Shown here: positions 49,908 through 58,017 of the stretch, piece after piece
Layout: every line of letters begins with the position of its first letter
How positions within the stretch are numbered: position 1 is the stretch's first letter
Origin: Haloferax litoreum
Lineage (GTDB): Archaea > Halobacteriota > Halobacteria > Halobacteriales > Haloferacaceae
Direction of reading: 5' to 3'
Assembly (NCBI RefSeq): GCF_009674605.1
Contig: NZ_WKJO01000001.1
Span: 992,001-1,056,000, forward strand
Length of the DNA stretch: 64,000 nt
Position numbers and translations under genes: made by a program
Notes under the pieces: model-generated
Told to the model about the DNA's origin: nothing
What the model saw: only the letters and a program-made list of their open reading frames with translations
Database searches by the model: none

Positions 49908-50140
49908 TCATCCAGCCCGTTCCACGCCTCGTCCGACGTGTCGTCCCACGTTTCGGCCAACGATTCCGCACTTTCGGATGCTTCCCGATAGGCGGCGGCG
50001 AGTTCGTCTTCGTCGGGCTGGTCGTTTTCGACTTCCACCACGGCAACGGTCACGCGCTTGTTCGCGTATTCCGTTCCGAGATAGATTCGACCTCGGTCGT
50101 CGGTGTCGTTAGTTCGCAGGTCTCGGGCGTCTACTTTCAT
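49904..50140 (-). CDS. AbrB-type antitoxin of the PemK pair
   Basis: About 78 residues: N-terminal swapped-hairpin AbrB/SpoVT-like fold (KVDARDLRTNDTDDRGRIYLGTEYANKRVTVAVVE) for dimerisation and DNA binding, then an acidic C-terminal tail (ESAESLAETWDDTSDEAWNGLDE) of the kind that occupies the toxin's RNA site. ATG at 50140 chosen; a GTG at 50152 lies inside the operator. Expected to repress its own operon. Confidence 0.8.
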   Translation of the reverse strand: MKVDARDLRTNDTDDRGRIYLGTEYANKRVTVAVVEVENDQPDEDELAAAYREASESAESLAETWDDTSDEAWNGLDE

Positions 50141-50144
50141 TGTG

Positions 50145-50193
50145 TTACCCACTATGACCCACTGTCGAATAACTCTTACCCACTATTGCCCAC
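50145..50193 (-). promoter_or_regulatory. two phased 18-bp operator repeats of the toxin-antitoxin operon
   Basis: GTGGGNNATAGTGGGTAA (minus strand) occurs at 50145-50162 and 50176-50193, 31 bp apart (three helical turns), right upstream of the antitoxin ATG. Within each unit GTGGG occurs twice. The likely ligand is the AbrB-type antitoxin. Confidence 0.65.
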
Positions 50194-50222
50194 AAATACG
50201 GCGAGTGAGACAACTGCCGAAA

Positions 50223-50239
50223 GAACCGCGTCATCTAAG
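50223..50239 (+). repeat. direct repeat, copy 2 (candidate attR)
   Basis: Identical 17 bases to the fdx end; here they do not continue a gene. Confidence 0.65.
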
Positions 50240-50340
50240 ACGCCAACTCAGCACTTTCTTTCGGTAGTCGGTCGGTGAGCGACTGCACCGTCTGTCGAAC
50301 CGCCGACAGGCATTTGTCACCTTGTACGGTGCGTCTGCAT

Positions 50341-51297
50341 GTGTCGCCGTTCACCGACGCCCTCCCCGACGAACTCGATTTCTCGCTTCCATCCGAACCG
50401 GCCGAACTTGGACGCCTGAGTACCTTCCTCGTCTGCGTCTCGCTCACGACTGCCGGTGCGTACTGGCTCTCACTCCGTCTGCGTGGTGTGCCCGTCTTCG
50501 ACCTGCTCTCGTCGCCGGGCATCGCAGGACTCGCGCTCCCGACGCTCGTGTACGCGAGATATGCGGATCTCGACCTTCCACTGCGCGTCGACGCGTCGCT
50601 GACGCGGGTTCGGCTGGAAACTGTCGGAACCGCTCTTTCGCCCGTCTTCGCGCCCATCCTCGCCCTCGTCGCCGTGACTGTCGCGACTCCGCTCGTCTTT
50701 GGCACGTCGTTCGCGGCGCTCGTCGGGTCGACGTTTCACCCGAAGGCGTCGGTGTTGGCCACTGCCTCGTGGTGGGTCGAACCGACGTTTCTCGCCGGGG
50801 CTGGTTATGGCGTGTTGACCGCGCTGGTGTTCGAACACCTGCGAACACGGATGTCGCTCTCGTCGCGCGGGGCCGTCCTCTCTGCGGCGGCACTGGGAAC
50901 GTACTTCCACGGTGGACTTCGAAGCGCCGCGCTCACGCTCGTCTCGTTCCCCAAACAGTGGCGACTCGGCCTCTTCGCCATCCTCCTCGTCGCCACCGTC
51001 GCCGGTGGCATCACCGTCGGATTCGTCTACTGGAGTGCCGTCGAACGTTCGATTCGGGTGGTCTACCGCCCCGTCTTCGTGCCTGTCTTTGCGCTCGGGG
51101 TGGTCTCTCTCGTCGCGTTCGTGACGCTGTTTGCCGAGATTCCCGGTGGGTTCGAACACGCACTGTGGGGACTCGCGTTCGGGTGTGCCGCGCACGGATA
51201 CGCCCGAACCGGGTCGGTGTGGGTTCCAGTCGTCACGATGTCGCTGTTCGGTCTCGCCGTTCGTCTCGTCGGGTTCGTCGAACTCGCCGTCTTCTAA
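50341..51297 (+). CDS. polytopic membrane protein, unknown
   Basis: About 318 residues, about eight membrane helices (LGRLSTFLVCVSLTTAGAYWL; SPGIAGLALPTLVYARYADL; VFAPILALVAVTVATPLVF; and others to the C-terminus), no recognised motif. GTG at 50341 (VSPFTDALPDEL) is used because it begins the soluble lead to helix 1; a GTG/ATG-type start at 50275 is possible. Sits just before pibD on the same strand. Confidence 0.7.
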   Translation: MSPFTDALPDELDFSLPSEPAELGRLSTFLVCVSLTTAGAYWLSLRLRGVPVFDLLSSPGIAGLALPTLVYARYADLDLPLRVDASLTRVRLETVGTALSPVFAPILALVAVTVATPLVFGTSFAALVGSTFHPKASVLATASWWVEPTFLAGAGYGVLTALVFEHLRTRMSLSSRGAVLSAAALGTYFHGGLRSAALTLVSFPKQWRLGLFAILLVATVAGGITVGFVYWSAVERSIRVVYRPVFVPVFALGVVSLVAFVTLFAEIPGGFEHALWGLAFGCAAHGYARTGSVWVPVVTMSLFGLAVRLVGFVELAVF

Positions 51298-51399
51298 CCT
51301 CGTCCGGTTGGGTCGGTTCCACCCCTGCACACCAGACTCCCAGTTTCACGACTGAGAACCTTCCCGAACACCTAACTCCCCTGCCCCCAGTCTGCCGGT

Positions 51400-52425
51400 A
51401 TGTTCGGTATCGGCACGCTCCCCGACCTCTTGCGACTGGTCGTCGTGCCCGTCCTCGCGTGGACCGCGTGGCGGGACATCCGCACGCGACGCGTCCCGAA
51501 CGTCGTCTGGTACCCACTGGCGGCGCTCGGACTCGTCTTGCTCGTGTGGGAGACTCTCGGCCACCTCCCGGTCGAGACGGTGTTCGACCGCCTCTACCTC
51601 ATCCGGGTCGGCGTGAGCGTCTTCTTCGTCGTCCCGCTCTCGTACATGTTCTGGCGACTCGGCGGATTCGGTGGTGCCGACGCCAAGGCACTCATGGTCT
51701 TCGCCATCCTGTTGCCGACGTTCCCGAGTTACACGCTCGGCGAGCTCGTCTTGCCCCTCGAACAGACGACCCTCGGCGTCTTCTCGATGACTATCCTCAC
51801 GAACACTGTCATCGTCGGCCTCGCGTATCCCATCCTACTCGCGGCCCGTAACCTCGCGGCCGGTGAGTTCGAGTTCCCACTCTCGTTCGTCGGCCGGCGC
51901 GTCTCCGTTCCGTCGCTCGCAGACACCCACGGCCGCCTGTTCGAATCGCCGGACGGCGTCACGCGAAGCGGTCTAGACCTCGACGCGCTTCGGATGTACC
52001 TGCGCTGGCGCGGCCTGTCGCTCGCTGACCTCAGAGCGGCACCCGAGACGCTCCGTGACCCGGAGACTATCGGTGAGACGTTCGAGCCGACCGACGGCGC
52101 GGTCCACCGGCAAGTCAGCACCGACGGTGGGTCCGCGGCGAACGCAACCCGTGACGAGGACCACGAGTCTGCCCGGGATGCTGCCCAAGACACCGACTTC
52201 GAGGACCCGTGGGGTGCAGCCGCGTTCCTCGACTCTATCGAGGGGTCGGCCTACGGGACGACACCGGAGAAACTTCGCGGTGGTCTCGAACTCGTGACGT
52301 CCCGCGAGTCCGTCTGGATTTCGCCGGGCATCCCGTTCATCGTCCCGATGTTCGTCGGTCTGGTCGTGGCGTTCGTCTACGGGGACATCCTCTTCGGCGT
52401 CCTCGGTGCACTCGGCATCGCCTGA
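51400..52425 (+). CDS. pibD: prepilin peptidase PibD
   Basis: About 341 residues. The A24 aspartic protease core has Asp in [12 protein letters not shown] (near 27) and GGADAKAL (near 93), the DIxTxxxPN and GxGD-like pair, in a six-helix membrane domain. Cleaves type IV pilin and archaellin signal peptides on the cytoplasmic side. A 130-residue soluble insert (about 150-300, rich in Asp/Glu) precedes the last helices and is larger than in methanogens. Confidence 0.88.
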   Translation: MFGIGTLPDLLRLVVVPVLAWTAWRDIRTRRVPNVVWYPLAALGLVLLVWETLGHLPVETVFDRLYLIRVGVSVFFVVPLSYMFWRLGGFGGADAKALMVFAILLPTFPSYTLGELVLPLEQTTLGVFSMTILTNTVIVGLAYPILLAARNLAAGEFEFPLSFVGRRVSVPSLADTHGRLFESPDGVTRSGLDLDALRMYLRWRGLSLADLRAAPETLRDPETIGETFEPTDGAVHRQVSTDGGSAANATRDEDHESARDAAQDTDFEDPWGAAAFLDSIEGSAYGTTPEKLRGGLELVTSRESVWISPGIPFIVPMFVGLVVAFVYGDILFGVLGALGIA

Positions 52426-52523
52426 CCGATGGGGGCCAAAAGTCACTCGGCGTCACGCGACGGCGACCCGACGGCGTCCGACGACGCACAAGAGATAACC
52501 CCCGTGACCCCGTGGCCGGAACC

Positions 52524-52892
52524 ATGACGGTCGATGTCGACTTCGGCGAGGACGGACTCGTCCCCGCCGTGGCGCAGGACGCTGACTCCGGCGAGGTACT
52601 CATGCTGGCGTACGTCTCGCCGGAAGCCCTCGAACAGACGTTAGAGACGGGCCGGGCACACTACTATTCGCGCAGTCGCGACGAACTCTGGGAGAAGGGC
52701 GCATCGAGCGGTCACACACAGGACGTACAGGAGGTTCGGGTCGACTGCGACGCCGACACGCTTCTCTACGTGGTCGACCAGAACGTCGGCGCGTGTCACA
52801 CCGGCCACCGGTCGTGTTTCTACCGGACCATCGACGGCGAGAACGTCGGCGAACGCGTCTTCGACCCCGACGCCGTGTACGACGACGAGTAA
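52524..52892 (+). CDS. hisI: phosphoribosyl-AMP cyclohydrolase
   Basis: About 122 residues, stand-alone His[61 protein letters not shown], metal ligands in [12 protein letters not shown] and the Cys pair in [10 protein letters not shown]. Third step of histidine synthesis. No fused HisE. hisA and hisB are nearby but not in one operon. Confidence 0.94.
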   Translation: MTVDVDFGEDGLVPAVAQDADSGEVLMLAYVSPEALEQTLETGRAHYYSRSRDELWEKGASSGHTQDVQEVRVDCDADTLLYVVDQNVGACHTGHRSCFYRTIDGENVGERVFDPDAVYDDE

Positions 52893-52916
52893 CCGGATGA
52901 CGAATCGACAGCAGGG

Positions 52917-53162
52917 ATGGTAAACGAAATCACCGTCGTGTCGGCCGCCGTCGGACTCGGGTGTTTCGCACTCGGGTGCCGAATCCTCAAGAGCGCCGCC
53001 GCCGCCCGGCGCGTGGCCCGGTCGGACGACCCCGAGTTCGTCCTCGACCCGACACGGGAGGACCCACCGGACGACGAAATCGACAGCGATGACCTCGAAC
53101 GTGGGTTCATGTTGCTCGTCTTCGGGTCACTGGCGCTCGTCTTCGCGGCGATTAGTCTGTGA
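52917..53162 (+). CDS. small two-helix membrane protein
   Basis: About 81 residues: helix 1 (EITVVSAAVGLGCFALGCRIL), charged middle (DDPEFVLDPTREDPPDDEIDSDD), helix 2 (GFMLLVFGSLALVFAAISL). Follows hisI by 24 bp. Unknown. Confidence 0.65.
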   Translation: MVNEITVVSAAVGLGCFALGCRILKSAAAARRVARSDDPEFVLDPTREDPPDDEIDSDDLERGFMLLVFGSLALVFAAISL

Positions 53163-53174
53163 GGCCCGTGGTCG

Positions 53175-53771
53175 TTATCTCGGGAGCGTCCGCTTCATGA
53201 GGACTACAGCGTAGGTTTCCTCCCAGAAGCTGGTCTCGATTCGGTCGGTGGTCTCGAACCCTTTCGAGCGGTAGAACTGTCGTGCCCGCCGATTCTCCGC
53301 GAACGCTTCGAGGACGAGGTGCTCGAACTGTGTGGGGATGGCCGATGTAACTGCGTCGAGCAGTTCTGTCCCGACACCGCGACCCCACCACGAGGGGTCG
53401 ACATAGAGGACCCACAACCCTGCGTCGTCGTCGCCGACGAACGATTTGGCTTCGTCACCCCAGCGTGTCGCGGCGAACCCGACGACGGTGGCACCGTCGT
53501 CTGCCGCTGTACCGTCGTCTGCCGCAGTTGCATCCCCGTCGTCGTCGTCGACAGCGACGACGTACCGACCCGACTCTGTCTCGTTGAGCGTGGTTGCGTA
53601 CTCGAACTGCTCGCGGAGTCGCTTTTCGTCGGGTTCGGCTTCCGGGTCTGGAAGGTGGTCTTCCGGGAGGATGTGGTCGTACGCTTCCGCCCAGCATCGA
53701 GCGTCCACACGACGAACACCGCGCATCTCGCCGACGGACTGAGGAGGCCTGATAGTGATGTCGCTGTCCAC
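53175..53771 (-). CDS. GNAT family N-acetyltransferase
   Basis: About 198 residues. Motif A LWVLYVDPSWWGRGVGTELLDAV with R/QxxGxG/A and motif B LVLEAFAENRRARQFYRSKGF are clear. Low-complexity DDDDGDATAADDGTAADDG (about 75-95) lies between strands 3 and 4. Substrate unknown. Converges with the small membrane gene. Confidence 0.88.
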   Translation of the reverse strand: MDSDITIRPPQSVGEMRGVRRVDARCWAEAYDHILPEDHLPDPEAEPDEKRLREQFEYATTLNETESGRYVVAVDDDDGDATAADDGTAADDGATVVGFAATRWGDEAKSFVGDDDAGLWVLYVDPSWWGRGVGTELLDAVTSAIPTQFEHLVLEAFAENRRARQFYRSKGFETTDRIETSFWEETYAVVLMKRTLPR

Positions 53772-53810
53772 GTGTTCGACTCTCGACCACTCGTAAAAAT
53801 GGTTTCTCGG

Positions 53811-55175
53811 CTACAACTCGTCCAGCGCGGAACGGAGCGCGTCGGCCGCGCCCTCGGCGAGTTCGGTCGCTCGTTCCTCGCTTCGGCCTTCAGCGTAGAT
53901 GCGAACTTTGGGTTCGGTCCCCGACGGGCGAACGAGCACCCACGCGTCGCCGTAGTCGAGGCGGTAGCCATCGGTCGTATTCGGCGTGGCGTCGGCGGCA
54001 GTGGCGTACTCGTCGGCGGCGTTGAGCATCGCTGTCAACTCCGCTTCCTCGGTGTACTCGATGTTGATGCGGACGTTGAAGTAGTCTTGATACGGGGCGA
54101 CAATCTCGCTCGCCGGGCGCTCTGCGACGAGTTCGAGGAACTTCGCCGCGATGTACGCACCGTCGCGGACGAGACGGTAGTTCGGGAAGAAGACGCCCCC
54201 GTTCCCCTCGCCGGCGACGGGGACGTTCGTGCCGGCGCGCCAGAGGTCGCGGATGCGCGTGATGAGGTTCGTCGCGCCGATGGGCGTGAGTTCGAGGTCG
54301 GCACCGACCTCCTCGCACACGTCGACGAGTCGCTGGGAGACGTTTACCGCGGAGACGGTTGCGTCGCCGGGTTCGAGGAAGGCGGCAGCGAGTGCGGCGA
54401 GCGACGCTTCGCCGGAGATGGATTCACCGTGCTCGTCGACGAAGACGGCCCGGTCGGCGTCGCCGTCGTGGGCGATACCGAGGTCGGCATCCGTCGCGCG
54501 GACGAGTCGTTCGAGGTCTCTGAGGTTCTCTGGGACGGGTTCGGACTCTCGGCCGGGGAAGTGGCCGTCCGGTTGGGCGTTGACTGTGCGGACCTCACAG
54601 CCGAGTTCGCGGAGGAAGTCGGGCGTGACGAGTGACCCAGCACCGTGTCCGGGGTCGAGTGCGACGGTGAGATTCGCCTCGGCGATGGCCTCGCGGTCCA
54701 CGTTGGCGAGGAGTTCCTCGCGGTAGTCGTCGTTCGCGGTGTCTACCGACCGACACGTCCCGACCTCGTCCCACGCGGCGACGTCGAACTCCTCGGTGAG
54801 GATGTGGTCTTCGATGCGCTCTAACTCGTCGACGGAGAGTTCGACACCGTCTTCGCCGACGAGTTTGACGCCATTGAACTCCGGTGGATTGTGAGAGGCC
54901 GTGATGACGACGCCCGGAATCGACTGGGCTTCACAGTACCGGACGGCGGCGGGCGTTGGCACGACACCCAGGTCGTCTACGTCGACGCCGACGCTCGCGA
55001 GGCCGGACGTGGCGGCGTTGACGAACATCTCTCCTGTGGTTCGAGTGTCGCGTGCGATGGCGACGCGGTCGGCGGTCCAGACCGTGCCGGCGGCCTTGGC
55101 GACGCGGAGGACGAACTCCGGTGTGAGGCTCTCACCAACCACACCGCGCGTCCCGCTGGAACCGAAGAGTTTCAT
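53811..55175 (-). CDS. glmM: phosphoglucosamine mutase / phosphohexomutase
   Basis: About 454 residues. N-terminus MKLFGSSGTRGVVGESLTPEF, phosphoserine loop ITASHNPPEFNGVKL, metal loop IAHDGDADRAVFVDE, sugar loop GEGNGGVFFP and phosphate loop RPSGTEPKVRIYAE: the alpha-phosphohexomutase set in order. Archaeal members of this length are annotated GlmM; activity on glucose or mannose phosphates is the alternative. Confidence 0.88.
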   Translation of the reverse strand: MKLFGSSGTRGVVGESLTPEFVLRVAKAAGTVWTADRVAIARDTRTTGEMFVNAATSGLASVGVDVDDLGVVPTPAAVRYCEAQSIPGVVITASHNPPEFNGVKLVGEDGVELSVDELERIEDHILTEEFDVAAWDEVGTCRSVDTANDDYREELLANVDREAIAEANLTVALDPGHGAGSLVTPDFLRELGCEVRTVNAQPDGHFPGRESEPVPENLRDLERLVRATDADLGIAHDGDADRAVFVDEHGESISGEASLAALAAAFLEPGDATVSAVNVSQRLVDVCEEVGADLELTPIGATNLITRIRDLWRAGTNVPVAGEGNGGVFFPNYRLVRDGAYIAAKFLELVAERPASEIVAPYQDYFNVRINIEYTEEAELTAMLNAADEYATAADATPNTTDGYRLDYGDAWVLVRPSGTEPKVRIYAEGRSEERATELAEGAADALRSALDEL

Positions 55176-55301
55176 TGGGTATGTCTGTATCACGCCACGA
55201 CAAAGCCGTTCCGAACTGTTGCTTCACGACTTACACAATGTCTCGTCTGCGACGTCACCGGATTCGGTGCGTTTAGGCACGTCGCTCGCTCACGATGCTG
55301 T

Positions 55302-56018
55302 ATGTTCCCGGAGTTCGAAGTCGTCCCCGCTGTCGACATGCAAGACGGTGAAGTCGTCCAACTCGTCCAGGGCAAACGCGGCACCGAAAAGACGTACGGC
55401 GACCCGGTTCAGGCCGCCCGTCGCTGGGTCGACGCCGGCGCGAAGACACTCCACCTCGTGGACCTCGACGGTGCCTTCGAGGGCGAGCGAAAGAACGCTC
55501 CGGCGGTCGATTCTGTCCTCGACGCGGTAGACGTCCCCGTCCAACTCGGCGGTGGGATTCGAACCGCCGACGACGCCCGCACTCTCCTCGACAGGGGTGT
55601 CGACCGCGTCATCCTCGGAACGGCGGCAGTCGAGAACCCCGACATCGTCTCGGAACTCGCCAGTGACTACCCCGACGGTGTGATGGTCAGCCTCGACGCG
55701 AAGGACGGCGAAGTCGTCGTCTCCGGGTGGACCGAAGGGACCGGTCTCGACCCCGCAGAGGCCGCCGCCCGCTACGAAGAACTCGGCGCGGCAGCAATCT
55801 TGTTCACCGACGTGGACGTGGAGGGACAACTCGAAGGTGTCCACCTCGAAACGACTTCGAGAGTCGTCGACGCGGTGGATATTCCGGTCGTCGCGTCCGG
55901 CGGTGTCGCCTCGCTCGACGACATCTCCGAACTCCGTGACGTTGGTGCCGCCGCCGCCGTCGTCGGGACGGCACTCTACGAAGGTCGCTTCACACTCGAA
56001 GAAGCGATGGACGCGTAA
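55302..56018 (+). CDS. hisA: phosphoribosylformimino-AICAR isomerase
   Basis: About 238 residues, (beta/alpha)8 barrel: VVPAVDMQDGEVVQLVQGKRG with the catalytic Asp, PVQLGGGIRTADDARTLLDRGVDRVILGTAAVENP, and the second catalytic Asp in LFTDVDVEGQLEG. Fourth step of histidine synthesis. Own promoter region, divergent from glmM. Confidence 0.95.
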   Translation: MFPEFEVVPAVDMQDGEVVQLVQGKRGTEKTYGDPVQAARRWVDAGAKTLHLVDLDGAFEGERKNAPAVDSVLDAVDVPVQLGGGIRTADDARTLLDRGVDRVILGTAAVENPDIVSELASDYPDGVMVSLDAKDGEVVVSGWTEGTGLDPAEAAARYEELGAAAILFTDVDVEGQLEGVHLETTSRVVDAVDIPVVASGGVASLDDISELRDVGAAAAVVGTALYEGRFTLEEAMDA

Positions 56019-56036
56019 CCCACGCTCTCTCCGGAC

Positions 56037-56393
56037 TCAGAGGCGAACGTAGCGCCCGACGACCGCAGCGACACTGTCGACGACGCCGTAGACGCCGACG
56101 GCGACGAACAGTACCCCGATGAGCGCGGTTTCGGGGCGCGGTGTCGCGAGAAATGGGCCACCGAGGACGAGCATGCTGAGCGTCACGACGTCTCGTTTCG
56201 GGTTCAGTTCGAGTCTGTTCGTGGCCGACACGCTGGGTCGTGCGGCGCGCTGTGTTCTCTCTGGCGTACCGTTTGCAGGTCGTGGTCGGTCTGTTCGTGC
56301 CGTGTTCGCCGTTCGCCCCTCGTCTGCTCGTTCGTCCCTCGATTCGTCTCTGCGAGTGTTCGCTGACAGACCACCGTCTACCGTGTGGGACAT
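56037..56393 (-). CDS. small membrane protein with long basic/acidic N-terminus
   Basis: About 118 residues. Roughly 60 hydrophilic residues rich in Arg, Thr and Asp, then two helices (DVVTLSMLVLGGPFLAT and TALIGVLFVAVGVYGVVDSVAAVV). Starts 15 bases after the stop of a 52-residue membrane gene. The true start may be a later codon near the first helix. Confidence 0.55.
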   Translation of the reverse strand: MSHTVDGGLSANTRRDESRDERADEGRTANTARTDRPRPANGTPERTQRAARPSVSATNRLELNPKRDVVTLSMLVLGGPFLATPRPETALIGVLFVAVGVYGVVDSVAAVVGRYVRL

Positions 56394-56408
56394 TCTGTCT
56401 CCCCCTCG

Positions 56409-56567
56409 TCAGCGATTGTTCTGTGTCCCATCGGCGAGTACCGTCGCGCCAACTGCCAGTGCGACGAGTGCGAGTCCGAGGCCAACGGCTATCTCTGACC
56501 GTGCTGTCAGCAGGAGTCCCCCGACGCAGATGGTGTATCCGGCCACCAGCGCTCCCTTGCGATGCAT
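56409..56567 (-). CDS. 52-residue two-helix membrane protein
   Basis: Begins MHRKGALVAGYTICVGGLLL, then TARSEIAVGLGLALVALAVG and a short polar end. Two closely spaced helices. The layout resembles the second half of the gene downstream. Good codon bias; probably one operon. Confidence 0.55.
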   Translation of the reverse strand: MHRKGALVAGYTICVGGLLLTARSEIAVGLGLALVALAVGATVLADGTQNNR

Positions 56568-56620
56568 GTCCCTCTCTACGCGTCCAAAGATATGAATTTC
56601 AGGCAGACGAGCGTCTGACG

Positions 56621-56640
56621 TTCGACTCGAAACGAGGGGG
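56621..56640 (+). repeat. distant ORB-like sequence
   Basis: 16 of 20 matches to the origin ORB with GAAACGA intact; 32 kb from the core, in an intergene. Could be chance at this score. Confidence 0.35.
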
Positions 56641-56889
56641 TCCGCGAATCACCGTCGATACTGAGTCTCTTGCTCTCCTTAGCTATCGGGAATCGTTGGT
56701 CGGACTTGCGTCGCCGACGGCAGTCACTCACACCACGCCCGGTGCCGGCATACCACGAGGATGTTTGTTCACCAAATGGTGTCCATTCGGTTACGCAACG
56801 AGTCGTGAGTGGTCGTCGACCACCGAGTAACGAGTTCCTTTCAGAAAAACCGCTGTACTGCGACACTGTCGGCGTGTACTATTTGTCAG

Positions 56890-56929
56890 TTCCTAACGAT
56901 GAATGTCGGTGTTACAGACACGTTAGGAA
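56890..56929. promoter_or_regulatory. inverted-repeat operator candidate
   Basis: Perfect 9-base arms TTCCTAACG and CGTTAGGAA, 22 bases apart, about 31 bp centre to centre. A further half-site CTAAC lies at about 56943. Lies 80-120 bp before the winged-helix gene, whose product may be the ligand. Confidence 0.5.
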
Positions 56930-56954
56930 GTCTATCAGGGGACTAACTAAGATA

Positions 56955-57014
56955 ATGTCTCTTCTTCAACACGTACGGAACGCACACGAGGAACGACCAA
57001 TGGAGGAACTATGA
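56955..57014 (+). CDS. 19-residue upstream ORF overlapping the regulator start
   Basis: MSLLQHVRNAHEERPMEEL, stop TGA overlapping the ATG at 57011 (ATGA). The internal GGAGGA at about 57002 is the ribosome binding site for the next gene. Possibly a translated leader coupling to the regulator. Confidence 0.4.
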   Translation: MSLLQHVRNAHEERPMEEL

Positions 57015-57637
57015 GCGGGTCGACACCCAGAGAACAGAACGCCCCTCTCGGAGTCGCGACGTCGATAGAATCGGTCGACGATTCGGTTGACCCACCGACC
57101 AGAGACGATGTCTTCGAGGCACTGAGCAACCGCCGACGCCGATACGCCTTGCACCACCTCAAACGCATCGACGACGACGGCGAACCGGTCGAACTCTCGG
57201 AGATTTCGAGGCAGGTGGCAGCGTGGGAACTTGGAACCGACCCACGGGAACTGTCGTACGACGACCGAAAGAACGTCCACACGTCACTGTATCAGTTTCA
57301 CGCGCCGAAGATGGACGAACTGGGACTCGTTCAGTACGACCAACGTGGTGGAACGGTCGAACTCACCGAGTATGGCAGGGAGATAGACGTCTACCTCGAA
57401 ACGGTCTCCGAAGAGCAAATTTCGTGGAGCGTCTACTTCTTCTTACTCTCTGCTGGAATGATTGTGCTCGTCGGTGCTGCGTGGGCCGACCTCTTTCCCT
57501 TCTCGACGATTCCCGGCATCGCGTGGGCCGAAGTGGTCGCATCACTCTTCTTGTTCTCTTCGGCCGCCTTCGTCTACCACAGTCGGTACTCGATGCGCGT
57601 CGGGAACGACGGTCCACCGCCGGAGGTGGGAGAATGA
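57011..57637 (+). CDS. winged-helix regulator with C-terminal membrane anchor (DUF7344-like)
   Basis: About 208 residues. DDVFEALSNRRRRYALHHLKRIDDDGEPVELSEISRQVAAWELGTD begins an ArsR-like/DUF7344 winged helix common in haloarchaea; KNVHTSLYQFHAPKMDELGLVQYDQRGGTVELTEYGREI completes the wing. Two helices (SVYFFLLSAGMIVLVGAAWA; AEVVASLFLFSSAAFVYHS) tether it to the membrane. Preceded by GGAGGA. Probably regulates neighbouring small genes. Confidence 0.8.
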   Translation: MSGSTPREQNAPLGVATSIESVDDSVDPPTRDDVFEALSNRRRRYALHHLKRIDDDGEPVELSEISRQVAAWELGTDPRELSYDDRKNVHTSLYQFHAPKMDELGLVQYDQRGGTVELTEYGREIDVYLETVSEEQISWSVYFFLLSAGMIVLVGAAWADLFPFSTIPGIAWAEVVASLFLFSSAAFVYHSRYSMRVGNDGPPPEVGE

Positions 57638-57777
57638 CACGACAGAGAGGCGTGGTCGCCACCCTGTCGCACACCATCCACACTGCAAGCGTGTGCTCGT
57701 CGGGCGACACACCGACTGCAACGACTCCCAGCGTGACCGACGAGATTCGTGTCTCTCGACTGGCGAGGCGGTGGTGA
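57634..57777 (+). CDS. possible 47-residue protein
   Basis: Begins MTRQRGVVATLSHTIHTASV and overlaps the regulator stop by 4 bases. Codon bias is only fair and no domain is seen; supported mainly by the ATGA overlap and by a following small gene. Confidence 0.3.
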   Translation: MTRQRGVVATLSHTIHTASVCSSGDTPTATTPSVTDEIRVSRLARRW

Positions 57778-57951
57778 ATGGGTTTCTTCGACCGTGTACC
57801 GGGCATGGTCTCAGGTGCCCCTCGGCGAAACGTCCTCGTCTTCTTGTTGTACCTCTTGTTTCTCTTCTTCTCTGTGAGTCTCTTTTTCATGGAACGAACC
57901 GCCGCCATCGTCGTGCTTTCGTCACGTCCGCCTCGGTGGTGGACGGTGTGA
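57778..57951 (+). CDS. 57-residue single-helix membrane protein
   Basis: Begins MGFFDRVPGMVSGAPRRNVL, then one strong helix (VLVFLLYLLFLFFSVSLFF) and a short tail. Starts at the end of the preceding frame. Likely part of the regulator operon; unknown role. Confidence 0.5.
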   Translation: MGFFDRVPGMVSGAPRRNVLVFLLYLLFLFFSVSLFFMERTAAIVVLSSRPPRWWTV

Positions 57952-57986
57952 CGCTGACGCGGTCGGCCTCTGCCGCCGACGCGAAT

Positions 57987-57994
57987 TCATATAT
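57987..57994 (+). promoter_or_regulatory. TATA box of hisB
   Basis: TCATATAT, 24-31 bases before the hisB ATG, giving a leaderless transcript. The preceding GCGAAT stretch may be the BRE. Confidence 0.65.
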
Positions 57995-58017
57995 GTTCGG
58001 CCTCCCTCGAACGCGAC

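Larger units (their letters stand above)
48802..50239. mobile_element. putative small integrated element at the fdx 3' end
   Basis: The 17-base AGAACCGCGTCATCTAA that ends fdx (48802-48818) is repeated perfectly at 50223-50239 in the same orientation. Between them lie an AT-rich stretch (about 48819-49553, far below the GC of the window), a small membrane ORF and a toxin-antitoxin operon. The layout is that of attL/attR repeats in which the element restores the end of the target gene. No integrase is present, so it is either a remnant or moved in trans. Confidence 0.6.
56568..56954. other. 387-bp intergene with palindrome and ORB-like sequence
   Basis: Contains an ORB-like sequence at 56621 and a 9-base inverted repeat TTCCTAACG/CGTTAGGAA at 56890-56898 and 56921-56929. 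I see no gene before the short frame at 56955. Confidence 0.6.
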
